Shown: positions 14,298-21,770 of the stretch, piece after piece
How positions within the stretch are numbered: the first letter of the stretch is position 1
How the letters are laid out: every line of letters starts with the position of its first letter
DNA from: a virus
Virus record (IMG/VR): IMGVR_UViG_3300028844_002842
Location: 1 to 23,715 of that record
Reading direction: 5' to 3' (one strand)
Length of the DNA: 23,715 nt
Position numbers and translations under genes: made by a program
Notes under the pieces: model-generated
Told to the model about the DNA's origin: nothing
What the model saw: only the letters and a program-made list of their open reading frames with translations
Databases searched by the model: none

Positions 14298-15281
14298 ATG
14301 TATGAGACTAGAGGATATGAAGAACTGAATAAGAATAATATTCTTAGTAAAGTTACTGAATATGATATCTTTAGATATTATATAAAGGACTTCAAGAGCC
14401 CTAGTAAAAAGTTTTGTTCAGAACTACGAAAGGATGTACATCCATCTTGTAGTATTAAGCTATTACCTTCTGGGTATACAATATATAGAGATTTTGCTAG
14501 TGGGGAAACCTACAATGTTTTCTCTTATGTACAAAAGAAGTATAATCTTAATTTCTATGAGGCTTTAAAAGTAATTTCCAATGATTTTAATCTTGGATTA
14601 CATACTGGAGAAGTTGTTAACAAAACTATGGGTTATGAAGGAGTTCATATCACTAAGCAGCCAAGACCAATAGCTACAGATATTAGAGTAGTATCTAAAT
14701 CTTTTAGCAATGCAGGTCTTGCTTATTGGAATAACTTTGGAATAACTAAAGAGCTCTTGCAAGAATATTGCGTAAAAGAGATTTCTCATTATTACATAAA
14801 CAGTACATATATAACAGTTCCTAAAAAGGAACATGCTTTTGCATATTATTTTGGAGATTATAGATACAAAATACTTCGCCCACAAAATCCAGATTGGAAG
14901 TGGGTAACTAATTGTGATGCCTCTATAGTTCAAGGATTAAATCAGATACCGAAGATTGGTGAGCTACTATTTATAACTAAATCACTTAAAGACATTATGA
15001 CTTTAAGGTCAATGGGTTATTCAGCAGTAGCACCACAATCTGAGAATACGGTTATATCATCTGATATTATCAATGAACTAAAACAGTCTTGGGATAAAAT
15101 TATCATTTATTATGATAATGATATTCCAGGACTTAAAGCATCTAGAGAACATAGTACGAAGTATAAATTAAAAACTATTAATAATCCAATATGTATGGAA
15201 AAGGATCCTTCTGATTTTTATAAGAAAAATGGAGAAAAAGAATTAGATTTGCTTATAAAGAATCTAATTAATTATGTCTAG
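14298..15281 (+). CDS. DnaG-type Toprim primase with degenerate zinc domain, 327 aa
   Basis: It should make RNA primers for the phage fork. The N-terminal part has the CHC2 layout (SPSKKFCSELRKDVHPSCSI... YRDFASGETYNVFSYVQKKY, residues 34-82) but lacks the full set of zinc ligands: only Cys40, His48 and Cys51 are candidates. The Toprim domain is at 222-290: LLFITKSLKDIMTL replaces the usual 'EG...D' with Lys-Ser...Asp, while YYDNDIPGLKAS keeps the Asp-x-Asp pair (273, 275). The ITKSLKD form is, to my knowledge, a recurring phage variant. The helicase at 11369 is its likely partner. The end overlaps the RusA-like gene by eight bases. Confidence 0.85.
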   Translation: MYETRGYEELNKNNILSKVTEYDIFRYYIKDFKSPSKKFCSELRKDVHPSCSIKLLPSGYTIYRDFASGETYNVFSYVQKKYNLNFYEALKVISNDFNLGLHTGEVVNKTMGYEGVHITKQPRPIATDIRVVSKSFSNAGLAYWNNFGITKELLQEYCVKEISHYYINSTYITVPKKEHAFAYYFGDYRYKILRPQNPDWKWVTNCDASIVQGLNQIPKIGELLFITKSLKDIMTLRSMGYSAVAPQSENTVISSDIINELKQSWDKIIIYYDNDIPGLKASREHSTKYKLKTINNPICMEKDPSDFYKKNGEKELDLLIKNLINYV

Positions 15282-15702
15282 TATATTTATAAGTGGTAAT
15301 GTACCTTCCTTAAAGAATAGTAAAATTAAGACTAGGAAAGGTATATTTCCATCTAAAACAGTTATGAAATATCTTAGAGAAATGGGTGTTCAAAAATACT
15401 CTGCATCTAAGCAAATAGTAGTTGGCTATAAAACAAGAGAAAACAAATTTGCACAGTATAAGCAGTTCTTTGATAAGCTTGATAAGTCTGTGCCTAATGT
15501 AATAGAATTTCACTTTGTAAGAAATAGTAAACATAAATTTGACTTTCATAATGCTGTACAAATCATTGCTGACCTTATGGTTGCACATGGTTATATAGAA
15601 GATGATAATATGGATTATTTTATACCAATGCCTTTTAAAAAGAAAGGTGATTGGTATAGCTATGATAAAGATAATCCAGGAGTCCACATCAAAATCAGAT
15701 AG
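15274..15702 (+). CDS. RusA-like Holliday junction resolvase, 142 aa
   Basis: The N-terminus (SGNVPSLKNSKIKTRKG) has the 'P..KN' opening of RusA. The catalytic helix is KFDFHNAVQIIADLMVAHGYIEDDNMD (about 88-114), matching RusA 'D.DN..K...D.L......DD'. Here the second Asp of DxDN is His92 and the Lys is Gln96. Asp90, Asp100 and Asp110/111 are kept. RusA proteins cut four-way junctions during recombination and replication. The altered residues could mark a distinct subfamily. It overlaps the primase gene and is 41 bases before the next. Confidence 0.8.
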   Translation: MSSIFISGNVPSLKNSKIKTRKGIFPSKTVMKYLREMGVQKYSASKQIVVGYKTRENKFAQYKQFFDKLDKSVPNVIEFHFVRNSKHKFDFHNAVQIIADLMVAHGYIEDDNMDYFIPMPFKKKGDWYSYDKDNPGVHIKIR

Positions 15703-15743
15703 TGTTATAATAGTATTCTTATACTAATTTAACATTTTACACA

Positions 15744-15998
15744 ATGGAGTATGGTGAGAAAGGTATCATTACTCTTAGAAAAGTATTGTCTATTGATGAG
15801 ATAGCTCTTCCTCCTAATGAGGTAAGAAGAATCTTAGAAGATAAACTAGACGAAGCTAAGAAGTATATATTAGATATCAGAATAGATGTCCCTAATAAGG
15901 ACATTGTTATTTGCAGGGAAGATGTAAGCCGCCTTGTAAAAGTTCAAAAGGCTTATAATATTTTTATGGAAACCTTTATTAATAAATTTAAAAATTAA
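15744..15998 (+). CDS. Hypothetical helical protein, 84 aa
   Basis: This short alpha-rich protein (LPPNEVRRILEDKLDEAKKY; REDVSRLVKVQKAYNIFMET) has no catalytic motif or cysteine pair. It ends six bases before the ubiquitin-like gene, so it is the gene that directly precedes the conjugation cassette and is probably on the same transcript. I cannot say whether it belongs to that system or to the replication block. Confidence 0.8.
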   Translation: MEYGEKGIITLRKVLSIDEIALPPNEVRRILEDKLDEAKKYILDIRIDVPNKDIVICREDVSRLVKVQKAYNIFMETFINKFKN

Positions 15999-16004
15999 AC
16001 AAAA

Positions 16005-16463
16005 ATGTCAAGAAAAGTAACAATTTTTTCAACACAGACTAATGAATCTCAAGTAATAACAACAGATGTTAATACTTGGGGAGAAGTGAAAGATTTAGCT
16101 ACAAATGTAAGTACATCAGGTATGAAAGCTGTAGTTAGAGAAAATAGAACAACTTTAGAAAGTGATGGTGCACAACTTCCACAAGGAGATGCAACAGTAT
16201 TTCTTTATCCTACTAAAGTTAAATCAGGTGTATCTAAGGGTACAAGAGCTAAAGCAAGTGCTAAAGGTTCTGAAGGTGCTAAAGAAGTAATGCAGAATTT
16301 AACTCCAGATGTATCTGTTAGAGATTTACTATATTCTCTTAAAGAAAAGTTTGATGATGCATTTAATGGTGTTATCCAAGATATAGACGAGGGTAGAATC
16401 TCTGTTAATACGGATGCATTAGCTGCACAAGCTAGAGAACTTGAAGAAGAATTAGGAATGTAA
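16005..16463 (+). CDS. Ubiquitin-like (beta-grasp) protein, 152 aa
   Basis: Residues 1-75 follow the beta-grasp order of ubiquitin: strand KVTIFST (4-10), strand SQVITT (15-20), helix TWGEVKDLATN (24-34), strand MKAVVRENRTTLE (40-52), then GAQLPQGDATVFLYPTKVKSG (55-75), which lines up with ubiquitin 'LEDGRTLSDYNI... LHLVLRLRGG'. Unlike ubiquitin it does not end in Gly-Gly. A Lys/Ser/Gly/Ala linker (75-92) and a helical, acidic C-terminal domain (100-152) follow. Glycines at 75 and 79 (KSGVSKG) are candidate ends after cleavage by the JAMM protein at 17474. It could be the tag of the system. Identification rests on fold pattern plus context with E2, JAMM and E1. Confidence 0.75.
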   Translation: MSRKVTIFSTQTNESQVITTDVNTWGEVKDLATNVSTSGMKAVVRENRTTLESDGAQLPQGDATVFLYPTKVKSGVSKGTRAKASAKGSEGAKEVMQNLTPDVSVRDLLYSLKEKFDDAFNGVIQDIDEGRISVNTDALAAQARELEEELGM

Positions 16464-16467
16464 TAAC

Positions 16468-16493
16468 AAGGGGGGCCTTGTGCTCCCCTTTAT
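16468..16493 (+). terminator. Terminator/attenuator between Ubl and E2 genes
   Basis: AAGGGGGG (16468-16475) pairs with CTCCCCTT (16483-16490; one G·U) around a 7-nt loop, followed only by TATTTAAATT. The short T-run suggests partial termination, giving more Ubl message than enzyme message. Confidence 0.65.
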
Positions 16494-16500
16494 TTAAATT

Positions 16501-17484
16501 ATGGAAGAAATATTAATAGAACAAAAGATTGATTCTTATATCCCTTCTATAGCATCAAGTAATCCCATTATTAAAAAAATGTGGGAGTCTTTAGAAGCTA
16601 TTTATTCTGGTAATTGGGATATGCAAAATGACTTAAGAAGTGAATTATTAAATCATTATATAGTTTATATAAAATTTCCTGAAATAGAAATATCTAATAA
16701 AAATGATAATAAACATATTATAAAAGATTTATATGTTAAGATAGGATATAAAATTAATGGCTCTAATGTTAAATTAACAGAATTACAAGGATATAGAGGA
16801 AAGATGACGTATGAAGAGCATTCTAGTAAATATTCTCATTCTCATTTACCTTCTAGTGGTCTTAATAGTTTTGCACCTTTTTGTTTAGGATCATCTGAAA
16901 TGGCTGATTTAAAAAATGATTGGGTTATTACGGAAGATGATTTTGACCAAATATTATTTGAATTATTCTTATATCAATTAGATGCTTATGTAAGATGGGA
17001 ATCTCTTGATGGTGGCCCTTATTTTAGAATGACTGAAATAAGAATACAAAATTCTGCACGTGTTTCTAAGGAAGAAATGACATTTGCTTTTAAAAAAGTT
17101 ATTTCTAATAAAATAAAAATACCTTGTAAATGGGATAATAGCTCTCTTAGGTTTGTTTTTGAAAATGACATTATTATAAATATTTTAACAACTAATGAAA
17201 TAGGTCCTATGACTTATACAACACCTTCTGGAATAGAAGTTCCTCCTGATAGTAGTGCTAGAGTTATGTTGAATAATATTAAGAGTCTTAATAATGATTA
17301 TCAAACTAACTCTAAATTAATGTTTAGGGGAGAAAAAGTAATTAAAATAATTAATAATGATGGATTAAAAGTGGAAGATGATGATAATTTAATAATGAGA
17401 ACTAAAGCTGGAATAGCAGAATATGTAAATAAAGTATTAACTAATAGAATGAATTTATATTTTATAAAAAATTATGGAAAATAA
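16501..17484 (+). CDS. E2-like ubiquitin-conjugating enzyme, 327 aa
   Basis: This is a probable carrier that takes the tag from the E1 and transfers it to targets. Residues 50-135 form an E2/RWD-like alpha-beta core: strands HYIVYIKFPEI and YVKIGYKI, then GYRGKMTYEEH and the key block YSHSHLPSSGLNSFAPFCLG. The His113/His115...Cys128-Leu-Gly order matches prokaryotic E2-like proteins, where the Cys before Leu-Gly forms the thioester. A long C-terminal part (140-327) without a recognised motif is not usual for E2 and may bind targets or partners. It overlaps the JAMM gene by 11 bases. No catalytic Asn is evident. Confidence 0.7.
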   Translation: MEEILIEQKIDSYIPSIASSNPIIKKMWESLEAIYSGNWDMQNDLRSELLNHYIVYIKFPEIEISNKNDNKHIIKDLYVKIGYKINGSNVKLTELQGYRGKMTYEEHSSKYSHSHLPSSGLNSFAPFCLGSSEMADLKNDWVITEDDFDQILFELFLYQLDAYVRWESLDGGPYFRMTEIRIQNSARVSKEEMTFAFKKVISNKIKIPCKWDNSSLRFVFENDIIINILTTNEIGPMTYTTPSGIEVPPDSSARVMLNNIKSLNNDYQTNSKLMFRGEKVIKIINNDGLKVEDDDNLIMRTKAGIAEYVNKVLTNRMNLYFIKNYGK

Positions 17485-18658
17485 AGAAAAAATAGATTAC
17501 CCTATTATTATATCTAATATTAGGGGTGTGCTTAATATAAATAAGCAAATAGAAGAACAAATAGATTTATTACATACAGTTGTAGGTGCTAAAGAGTGGT
17601 CTGGAGTACTACTATATACTGTTAATGGAGATATTGATAGTAATGTAGATGTAGAAGTACAAGGATTGTTTCCTATGGATATAGGGACTAGTGCTTATAC
17701 AGAATATGAATTTGATGAGAATATTATGGATATGTATGATATGTACCCTGATGCTCTTGATAAACAATGGAGATTAGGTCATATTCACACACATCATAAT
17801 ATGAAAGCTTATTTTAGTGGTACAGATAATCAAGAATTAAAGGATAATACTCCTAATCATGCTTATTATTTATCTCTTATTGTAAACTTTGATAAATCTT
17901 ATTGTGCAAGATTGTGCTTTATGGGTACTAGAGAAGTTAAAGGAACTAGTTCTGTATCTGTTAAAGGTATAAAACTATCTTCTCATCTCTGTAACAATAA
18001 TAAAGTAGATAGAGAAGAAGATGTAATATATGCTATTGACCTTGATATTGTTATGCCTAAGAAAGATTCAAATATTACTTTATTAGGAGAGATTAATAAA
18101 ATTCAAGATAAGAATGAACTTAATTCTAAACTAAAGTATGAATCAAAATATGTATGGGGAAATGATTGGAATAAATCTTCTAATTCTATAGGTTTTCGTA
18201 AGCAACATGATATTCCCCCATTAAGAACATATGATAAAAATGTACAGCTTACTTTACAAGACGGCATTAATGATGCTGAAGGTATAGAAGCTATTCCTGA
18301 AGAAATGATGGTAAGATTTATGATTGATCTTATTACTTTAGGTACTTATAAATTAGACCCCTCTTTATCTATGTCAGAGAATGGAGTTATTGCTTATTCT
18401 AAAAATATAGGTAAACTAACTATGGAAGATGTAGAAGAGTATTTTGTTAGTACAATGCATAATGACCTTTTATATATACCTATGCTAGAAGATCCTAATA
18501 AAGCATGTGCTTTATTTAGTCAAGCTATAGAATGGTTAGGAGATTCTAAAAGTATGAATGAATATTTATTATATGAATTTATTTCGGGATTACAACAAGA
18601 TGCTATAGAAGAAGCTATGGATACTGAAAGTTATAATAAATCTTTTGGAGTATTATAA
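17474..18658 (+). CDS. JAMM/MPN (Mov34-family) isopeptidase, 394 aa
   Basis: This zinc protease should mature or remove the ubiquitin-like tag. The JAMM active site is complete: Glu41 in KEWSGVLL, then His105-x-His107, seven residues, Ser115-x2-Asp118 (HIHTHHNMKAYFSGTD). The Pro that often follows HxH is His108. Residues 1-155 form the MPN domain. The C-terminal 240 residues are long and helical, with no recognised family, and could be a substrate- or E1/E2-binding domain. The gene starts inside the end of the E2 gene and its stop shares a base with the E1 ATG (TAATG), which binds the three enzymes into one coupled unit. Confidence 0.92.
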   Translation: MENKEKIDYPIIISNIRGVLNINKQIEEQIDLLHTVVGAKEWSGVLLYTVNGDIDSNVDVEVQGLFPMDIGTSAYTEYEFDENIMDMYDMYPDALDKQWRLGHIHTHHNMKAYFSGTDNQELKDNTPNHAYYLSLIVNFDKSYCARLCFMGTREVKGTSSVSVKGIKLSSHLCNNNKVDREEDVIYAIDLDIVMPKKDSNITLLGEINKIQDKNELNSKLKYESKYVWGNDWNKSSNSIGFRKQHDIPPLRTYDKNVQLTLQDGINDAEGIEAIPEEMMVRFMIDLITLGTYKLDPSLSMSENGVIAYSKNIGKLTMEDVEEYFVSTMHNDLLYIPMLEDPNKACALFSQAIEWLGDSKSMNEYLLYEFISGLQQDAIEEAMDTESYNKSFGVL

Positions 18659-19338
18659 TGGAAGCTATAGATATGAAAGGTAAGCCTACTAGTGTTAGAT
18701 TTTCTGACGCTAGTTGGTTTTCCCCTAGAATAGAAATTCTAGTTGGGGGAGCAGGTGGTATAGGAAGTTGGTTAACCTTCTTCTTAGCAAGGCAGGAGTG
18801 TGATATTTATCTCTATGATGATGATATAATTGATGAAACTAATTTAGGCGGTCAATTATATGCTAAATCATTTGTAGGTGTTAATAAAGCAACTGCTATG
18901 AATACAATATCATCAGGATATTGCGATAATAGTATTACATCTATGGGTAGATATGAAAAAGATTCTTTTTCTATGCCTATAATGTTTTCTGCTTTTGATA
19001 ATATGACTGCTAGAAAAACTATGTTTAATCGTTGGAAGGAATGTGAAGATAGAAAAATCTTTATTGATGGTAGGATGCTAGCTGAGAGTGCTCAGATAAT
19101 ATCTGTTACTAAAGATAATGAAGATAAGTATGAAGAAGAATTGTTTGAAGACTCAGAAGTTGAAGATCAACCTTGTTCAATGAAAGCTACATCTCATTGT
19201 GGTGCTATTACTGCTGGTTATATGGTTGCAACATTTAATAACTATATGGCTAATAGTATATCAGAGCATGCATTTAGGGAAGTACCTTTTAAAACTACTA
19301 TTGAATTACCTACTTTAACTCAAGATGTGATATTATGA
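18658..19338 (+). CDS. E1-like ThiF/MoeB-family adenylyltransferase, 226 aa
   Basis: This is the ATP-dependent activator of the tag. The Rossmann-type fold is clear: VGGAGGIGSW (29-38, GxGGxGS), acidic strand end YLYDDDIIDETNLGGQL (51-67, the usual 'D.D.v..sNL.RQ'), Lys77, and AFDNMTARK (112-120) as in 'DN...R'. The Arg of NLxRQ is replaced by Gly65, which is unusual. Cys173 and Cys181 (QPCSMKATSHCGAITAG) are candidates for the thioester Cys. At 226 aa it lacks a separate Cys domain and a ubiquitin-fold domain, like MoeB/ThiF. The stop overlaps the next ATG by four bases (ATGA). Confidence 0.9.
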   Translation: MEAIDMKGKPTSVRFSDASWFSPRIEILVGGAGGIGSWLTFFLARQECDIYLYDDDIIDETNLGGQLYAKSFVGVNKATAMNTISSGYCDNSITSMGRYEKDSFSMPIMFSAFDNMTARKTMFNRWKECEDRKIFIDGRMLAESAQIISVTKDNEDKYEEELFEDSEVEDQPCSMKATSHCGAITAGYMVATFNNYMANSISEHAFREVPFKTTIELPTLTQDVIL

Positions 19339-20267
19339 CAGAGGAATTAAATATTAAAAATAAATTTTATATTGATATTAATACAAATAGGTATCATCAT
19401 AGAGGGCAGACAGTTTCATCAAAATGTCTTAATATAGGTTCTTATAAAAAAGAATTTGTTCCTCTATTAGCTATTAATAAAGAAAGTAATGAATTTTCTA
19501 ATCATAGATCAGTTAATTTTAGTTCTAGAGTAGATATTAAATATGCTAATCATTATAATTCACTTTCTCCATATGCTAAATATATTATTAAACAGTCTTT
19601 AGCAAAATTAGAAGTTCGTGGACAAAGATGGAGATCTATTGAAGTTACTAATAATAAGGAATATCTTACTGTTTTAGGTGATGTTGTAAATATTTTTAAT
19701 AATTATATTAAATCTCCTTTTTACTATAAAGTAGAAGATAGTAGTATGGCTTGGGGAGATTCTGGTTATTATGATGATTTATTTAATCATTTCTGGAAAG
19801 GGAGTGATAATAATCAACTTAAATTTAGATCTAGAACTTATCCATTATCTTATACTGCATCACCATATGTATTATCTGAATGGGATAAATCTACTGGAAA
19901 TATAGAAACTTTAGTTATGATAATTACTCAACCTAAATATATACCTATTATAAGAGCATCTTTTATATTAGGAGAACCTATAGATACTAGGTTTTTACAA
20001 TTATGGGTAAGAGATGATTTTGATATTCCTCATAGTAGATTTAAAAATATCAGACCTAGATATAGAAAACAAATAAAAGCTGTATGTGCTGATGCAGATA
20101 TACCTATTATTGAAGTAACTAAGAAAGATTTTGCATCTTTATTTAATCATTACACTATACCAAAAACTAACAATCCTAAAGAATATAAAGATTGTTTGTT
20201 TAATTTATATAATCAATTTATCACTAATCAAGGTGACGATTTTTCGTACCTTAAAAACTACAATTAA
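19335..20267 (+). CDS. Unrecognised protein coupled to the E1 gene, 310 aa
   Basis: I do not recognise this protein. It is Tyr/Asn-rich and mixed alpha/beta (SPYAKYIIKQSLAKLEVRGQ; RFLQLWVRDDFDIPHSRF; KAVCADADIPIIEVTKKDF). Only two or three Cys are scattered, so a RING-type zinc E3 is unlikely. Its ATG overlaps the E1 stop (ATGA), so it is made with the enzymes. It may be a target-recognition factor or a dedicated substrate of the tag. The hydrophobic PKYIPIIRASFILG segment is probably a buried strand, not a membrane helix. Confidence 0.85.
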   Translation: MTEELNIKNKFYIDINTNRYHHRGQTVSSKCLNIGSYKKEFVPLLAINKESNEFSNHRSVNFSSRVDIKYANHYNSLSPYAKYIIKQSLAKLEVRGQRWRSIEVTNNKEYLTVLGDVVNIFNNYIKSPFYYKVEDSSMAWGDSGYYDDLFNHFWKGSDNNQLKFRSRTYPLSYTASPYVLSEWDKSTGNIETLVMIITQPKYIPIIRASFILGEPIDTRFLQLWVRDDFDIPHSRFKNIRPRYRKQIKAVCADADIPIIEVTKKDFASLFNHYTIPKTNNPKEYKDCLFNLYNQFITNQGDDFSYLKNYN

Positions 20268-20270
20268 AAA

Positions 20271-20687
20271 ATGGAAGAACCAATTAGAATTACAATTTCT
20301 GGAATCCTTAATGACTTACAAGAAGGATATACTAGAACAAAAGATGACAAACATTACCAAGGAGAAGGTAAAAGTATTCAAGAAAAGTACAATCTTAGAA
20401 AAAGTGAGGTATTCTCTTTATTTAAGCATGATAAACTTAAGGGTAGAAAAACAATTTCTACTAAAGTTTTACCTTTTGTATTAATTGATGATACTGAATT
20501 TGAAGAGCTTGAAGAAGCTGTTGATAATAATGAATCTGAATTAGCTAAAAAAGACGTTAAAGAAGAATTAGCTGCGGAAGTAGCTTCTCCTGAAACATCG
20601 ACGAACATTGAAGAACATAAAAAGCATGAGGTATTGGAGCCTGCAGAAGATGGAACATCTACTGAAGAATGGTCTCCTGAATATTAA
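20271..20687 (+). CDS. Hypothetical protein with basic N-terminus and acidic tail, 138 aa
   Basis: The N-terminal half is basic and helical (SGILNDLQEGYTRTKDDKHYQGEG; KYNLRKSEVFSLFKHDKLKGRKT) and could bind nucleic acid. The C-terminal half (residues 75-138) is a disordered, very acidic stretch ending EEWSPEY. It begins three bases after the preceding gene and is followed by a terminator, so it is the last gene of the conjugation operon. A regulator or substrate role is possible but not shown. No family is recognised. Confidence 0.8.
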   Translation: MEEPIRITISGILNDLQEGYTRTKDDKHYQGEGKSIQEKYNLRKSEVFSLFKHDKLKGRKTISTKVLPFVLIDDTEFEELEEAVDNNESELAKKDVKEELAAEVASPETSTNIEEHKKHEVLEPAEDGTSTEEWSPEY

Positions 20688-20693
20688 TAAGTT

Positions 20694-20722
20694 GGGGAGA
20701 GAAGTCTCCCCTTCTTTTTTTA
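20694..20722 (+). terminator. Rho-independent terminator ending the conjugation operon
   Basis: GGGGAGA (20694-20700) pairs with TCTCCCC (20705-20711) around a GAAG loop, followed by TTCTTTTTTTATT. It is a strong, standard terminator and marks the operon end. Confidence 0.9.
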
Positions 20723-20744
20723 TTAACTATTAAATTAACTTTAA

Positions 20745-21770
20745 ATGCAAAAAACAAAAATTAAACCTATGACTGAGAAAGAATATAGGGAATATGATGC
20801 AGTAAATTATTCTTCATTATCTAAATTAGACTATAGTCCTAAAGCTTATAAAGAAGCTAAACAAGAGGAAACTTTAGCTATGATTAAAGGTAGTGCTGTA
20901 GATTGTTTACTTACTGATGGAGAAGATGCTTTTCACAGTCAGTATTATGTGATGACAGCTACTAAACCTAAAAGTGAACAAATGCAGGCTTATGTTCAAT
21001 CTATGCTAGAAAATGGTGATAGAGATATAGCTCAAACAATGTCTGGTTATAAAACTACTGTTACTGATGCTAAATGGGAAAAAGAGGGGCAACCTTATTA
21101 TGATGCTATTGTAGTTTCTTCAGGTAAGAGCATTCTTGATTATGAGACATATGCACAGATTAAAGCTGTTGTAGATACTATTAAAACTAATGAATATAGT
21201 GGTAAATATTTTACAGAAAAATCTAATCTTCCTGAAGGTATAGAGATTATGTATCAAGTTCCCATAATATTCACGGTAAAGAATGTTATAGATCCTATGG
21301 TAGATACAGTTGAGGTAAATATAGAATGTAAAGCTTTATTAGACCTTATTGTTATTAATCATAATTCTGAAACTATATCTCCTAAAGATTTAAAGACTAC
21401 AGGAAAACCTGTATTAAACTTTAGATCTAGTTTTGTTTATTGGAAGTATTATATTCAAGCTTCTTTATATACAGAAGGTGTTATTCAGTGGGCTAAGGAT
21501 AAATATCCTGGTTATACTGTAGAACCTTTTGAATTTATTGTTGCTGAAATGGCTAATCAAAATCCTCCTATGATATATAGAGTTACAGACTCAGATCTGG
21601 ATATAGGAGAAAATGGTGGTAGAGATTTTAACAATAATGAAGTTAAAGGATACAGACAACTTATGGAGCAATTATTATGGCATAGAGCAACTAATAAATG
21701 GGATTATCATTCTGAAATTTATGAGAATAATGGTATATCTTTTTTAGGGGCTTTTGAGAGATCCATATAA
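20745..21770 (+). CDS. RecE-like PD-(D/E)XK exonuclease, 341 aa
   Basis: This is a likely DNA-end-processing nuclease for annealing-type recombination. The N-terminal YSSLSKLDYSPKAYKEAK and IKGSAVDCLLTD (48-59) parallel RecE/Cas4-type proteins, where an HxxL pattern sits near here; Asp53 takes the His place. The core block is ECKALLDLIVI... SPKDLKTTGKP (Asp200 and Asp215-Leu-Lys217, the D...DxK pattern), followed by YYIQASLYTEG with the conserved Gln238-x2-x-Tyr. It would work with the Sak4-like ATPase (12646) and SSB-like protein (13632). No other nuclease domain is visible. Confidence 0.82.
   Translation: MQKTKIKPMTEKEYREYDAVNYSSLSKLDYSPKAYKEAKQEETLAMIKGSAVDCLLTDGEDAFHSQYYVMTATKPKSEQMQAYVQSMLENGDRDIAQTMSGYKTTVTDAKWEKEGQPYYDAIVVSSGKSILDYETYAQIKAVVDTIKTNEYSGKYFTEKSNLPEGIEIMYQVPIIFTVKNVIDPMVDTVEVNIECKALLDLIVINHNSETISPKDLKTTGKPVLNFRSSFVYWKYYIQASLYTEGVIQWAKDKYPGYTVEPFEFIVAEMANQNPPMIYRVTDSDLDIGENGGRDFNNNEVKGYRQLMEQLLWHRATNKWDYHSEIYENNGISFLGAFERSI

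Noticed and set aside
20131-20484. 117-aa + strand frame bridging the two last genes of the conjugation operon
   Set aside because: It overlaps both genes in another frame and its translation is Ile/Leu/Lys low complexity; the two genes in the other frames are better supported.
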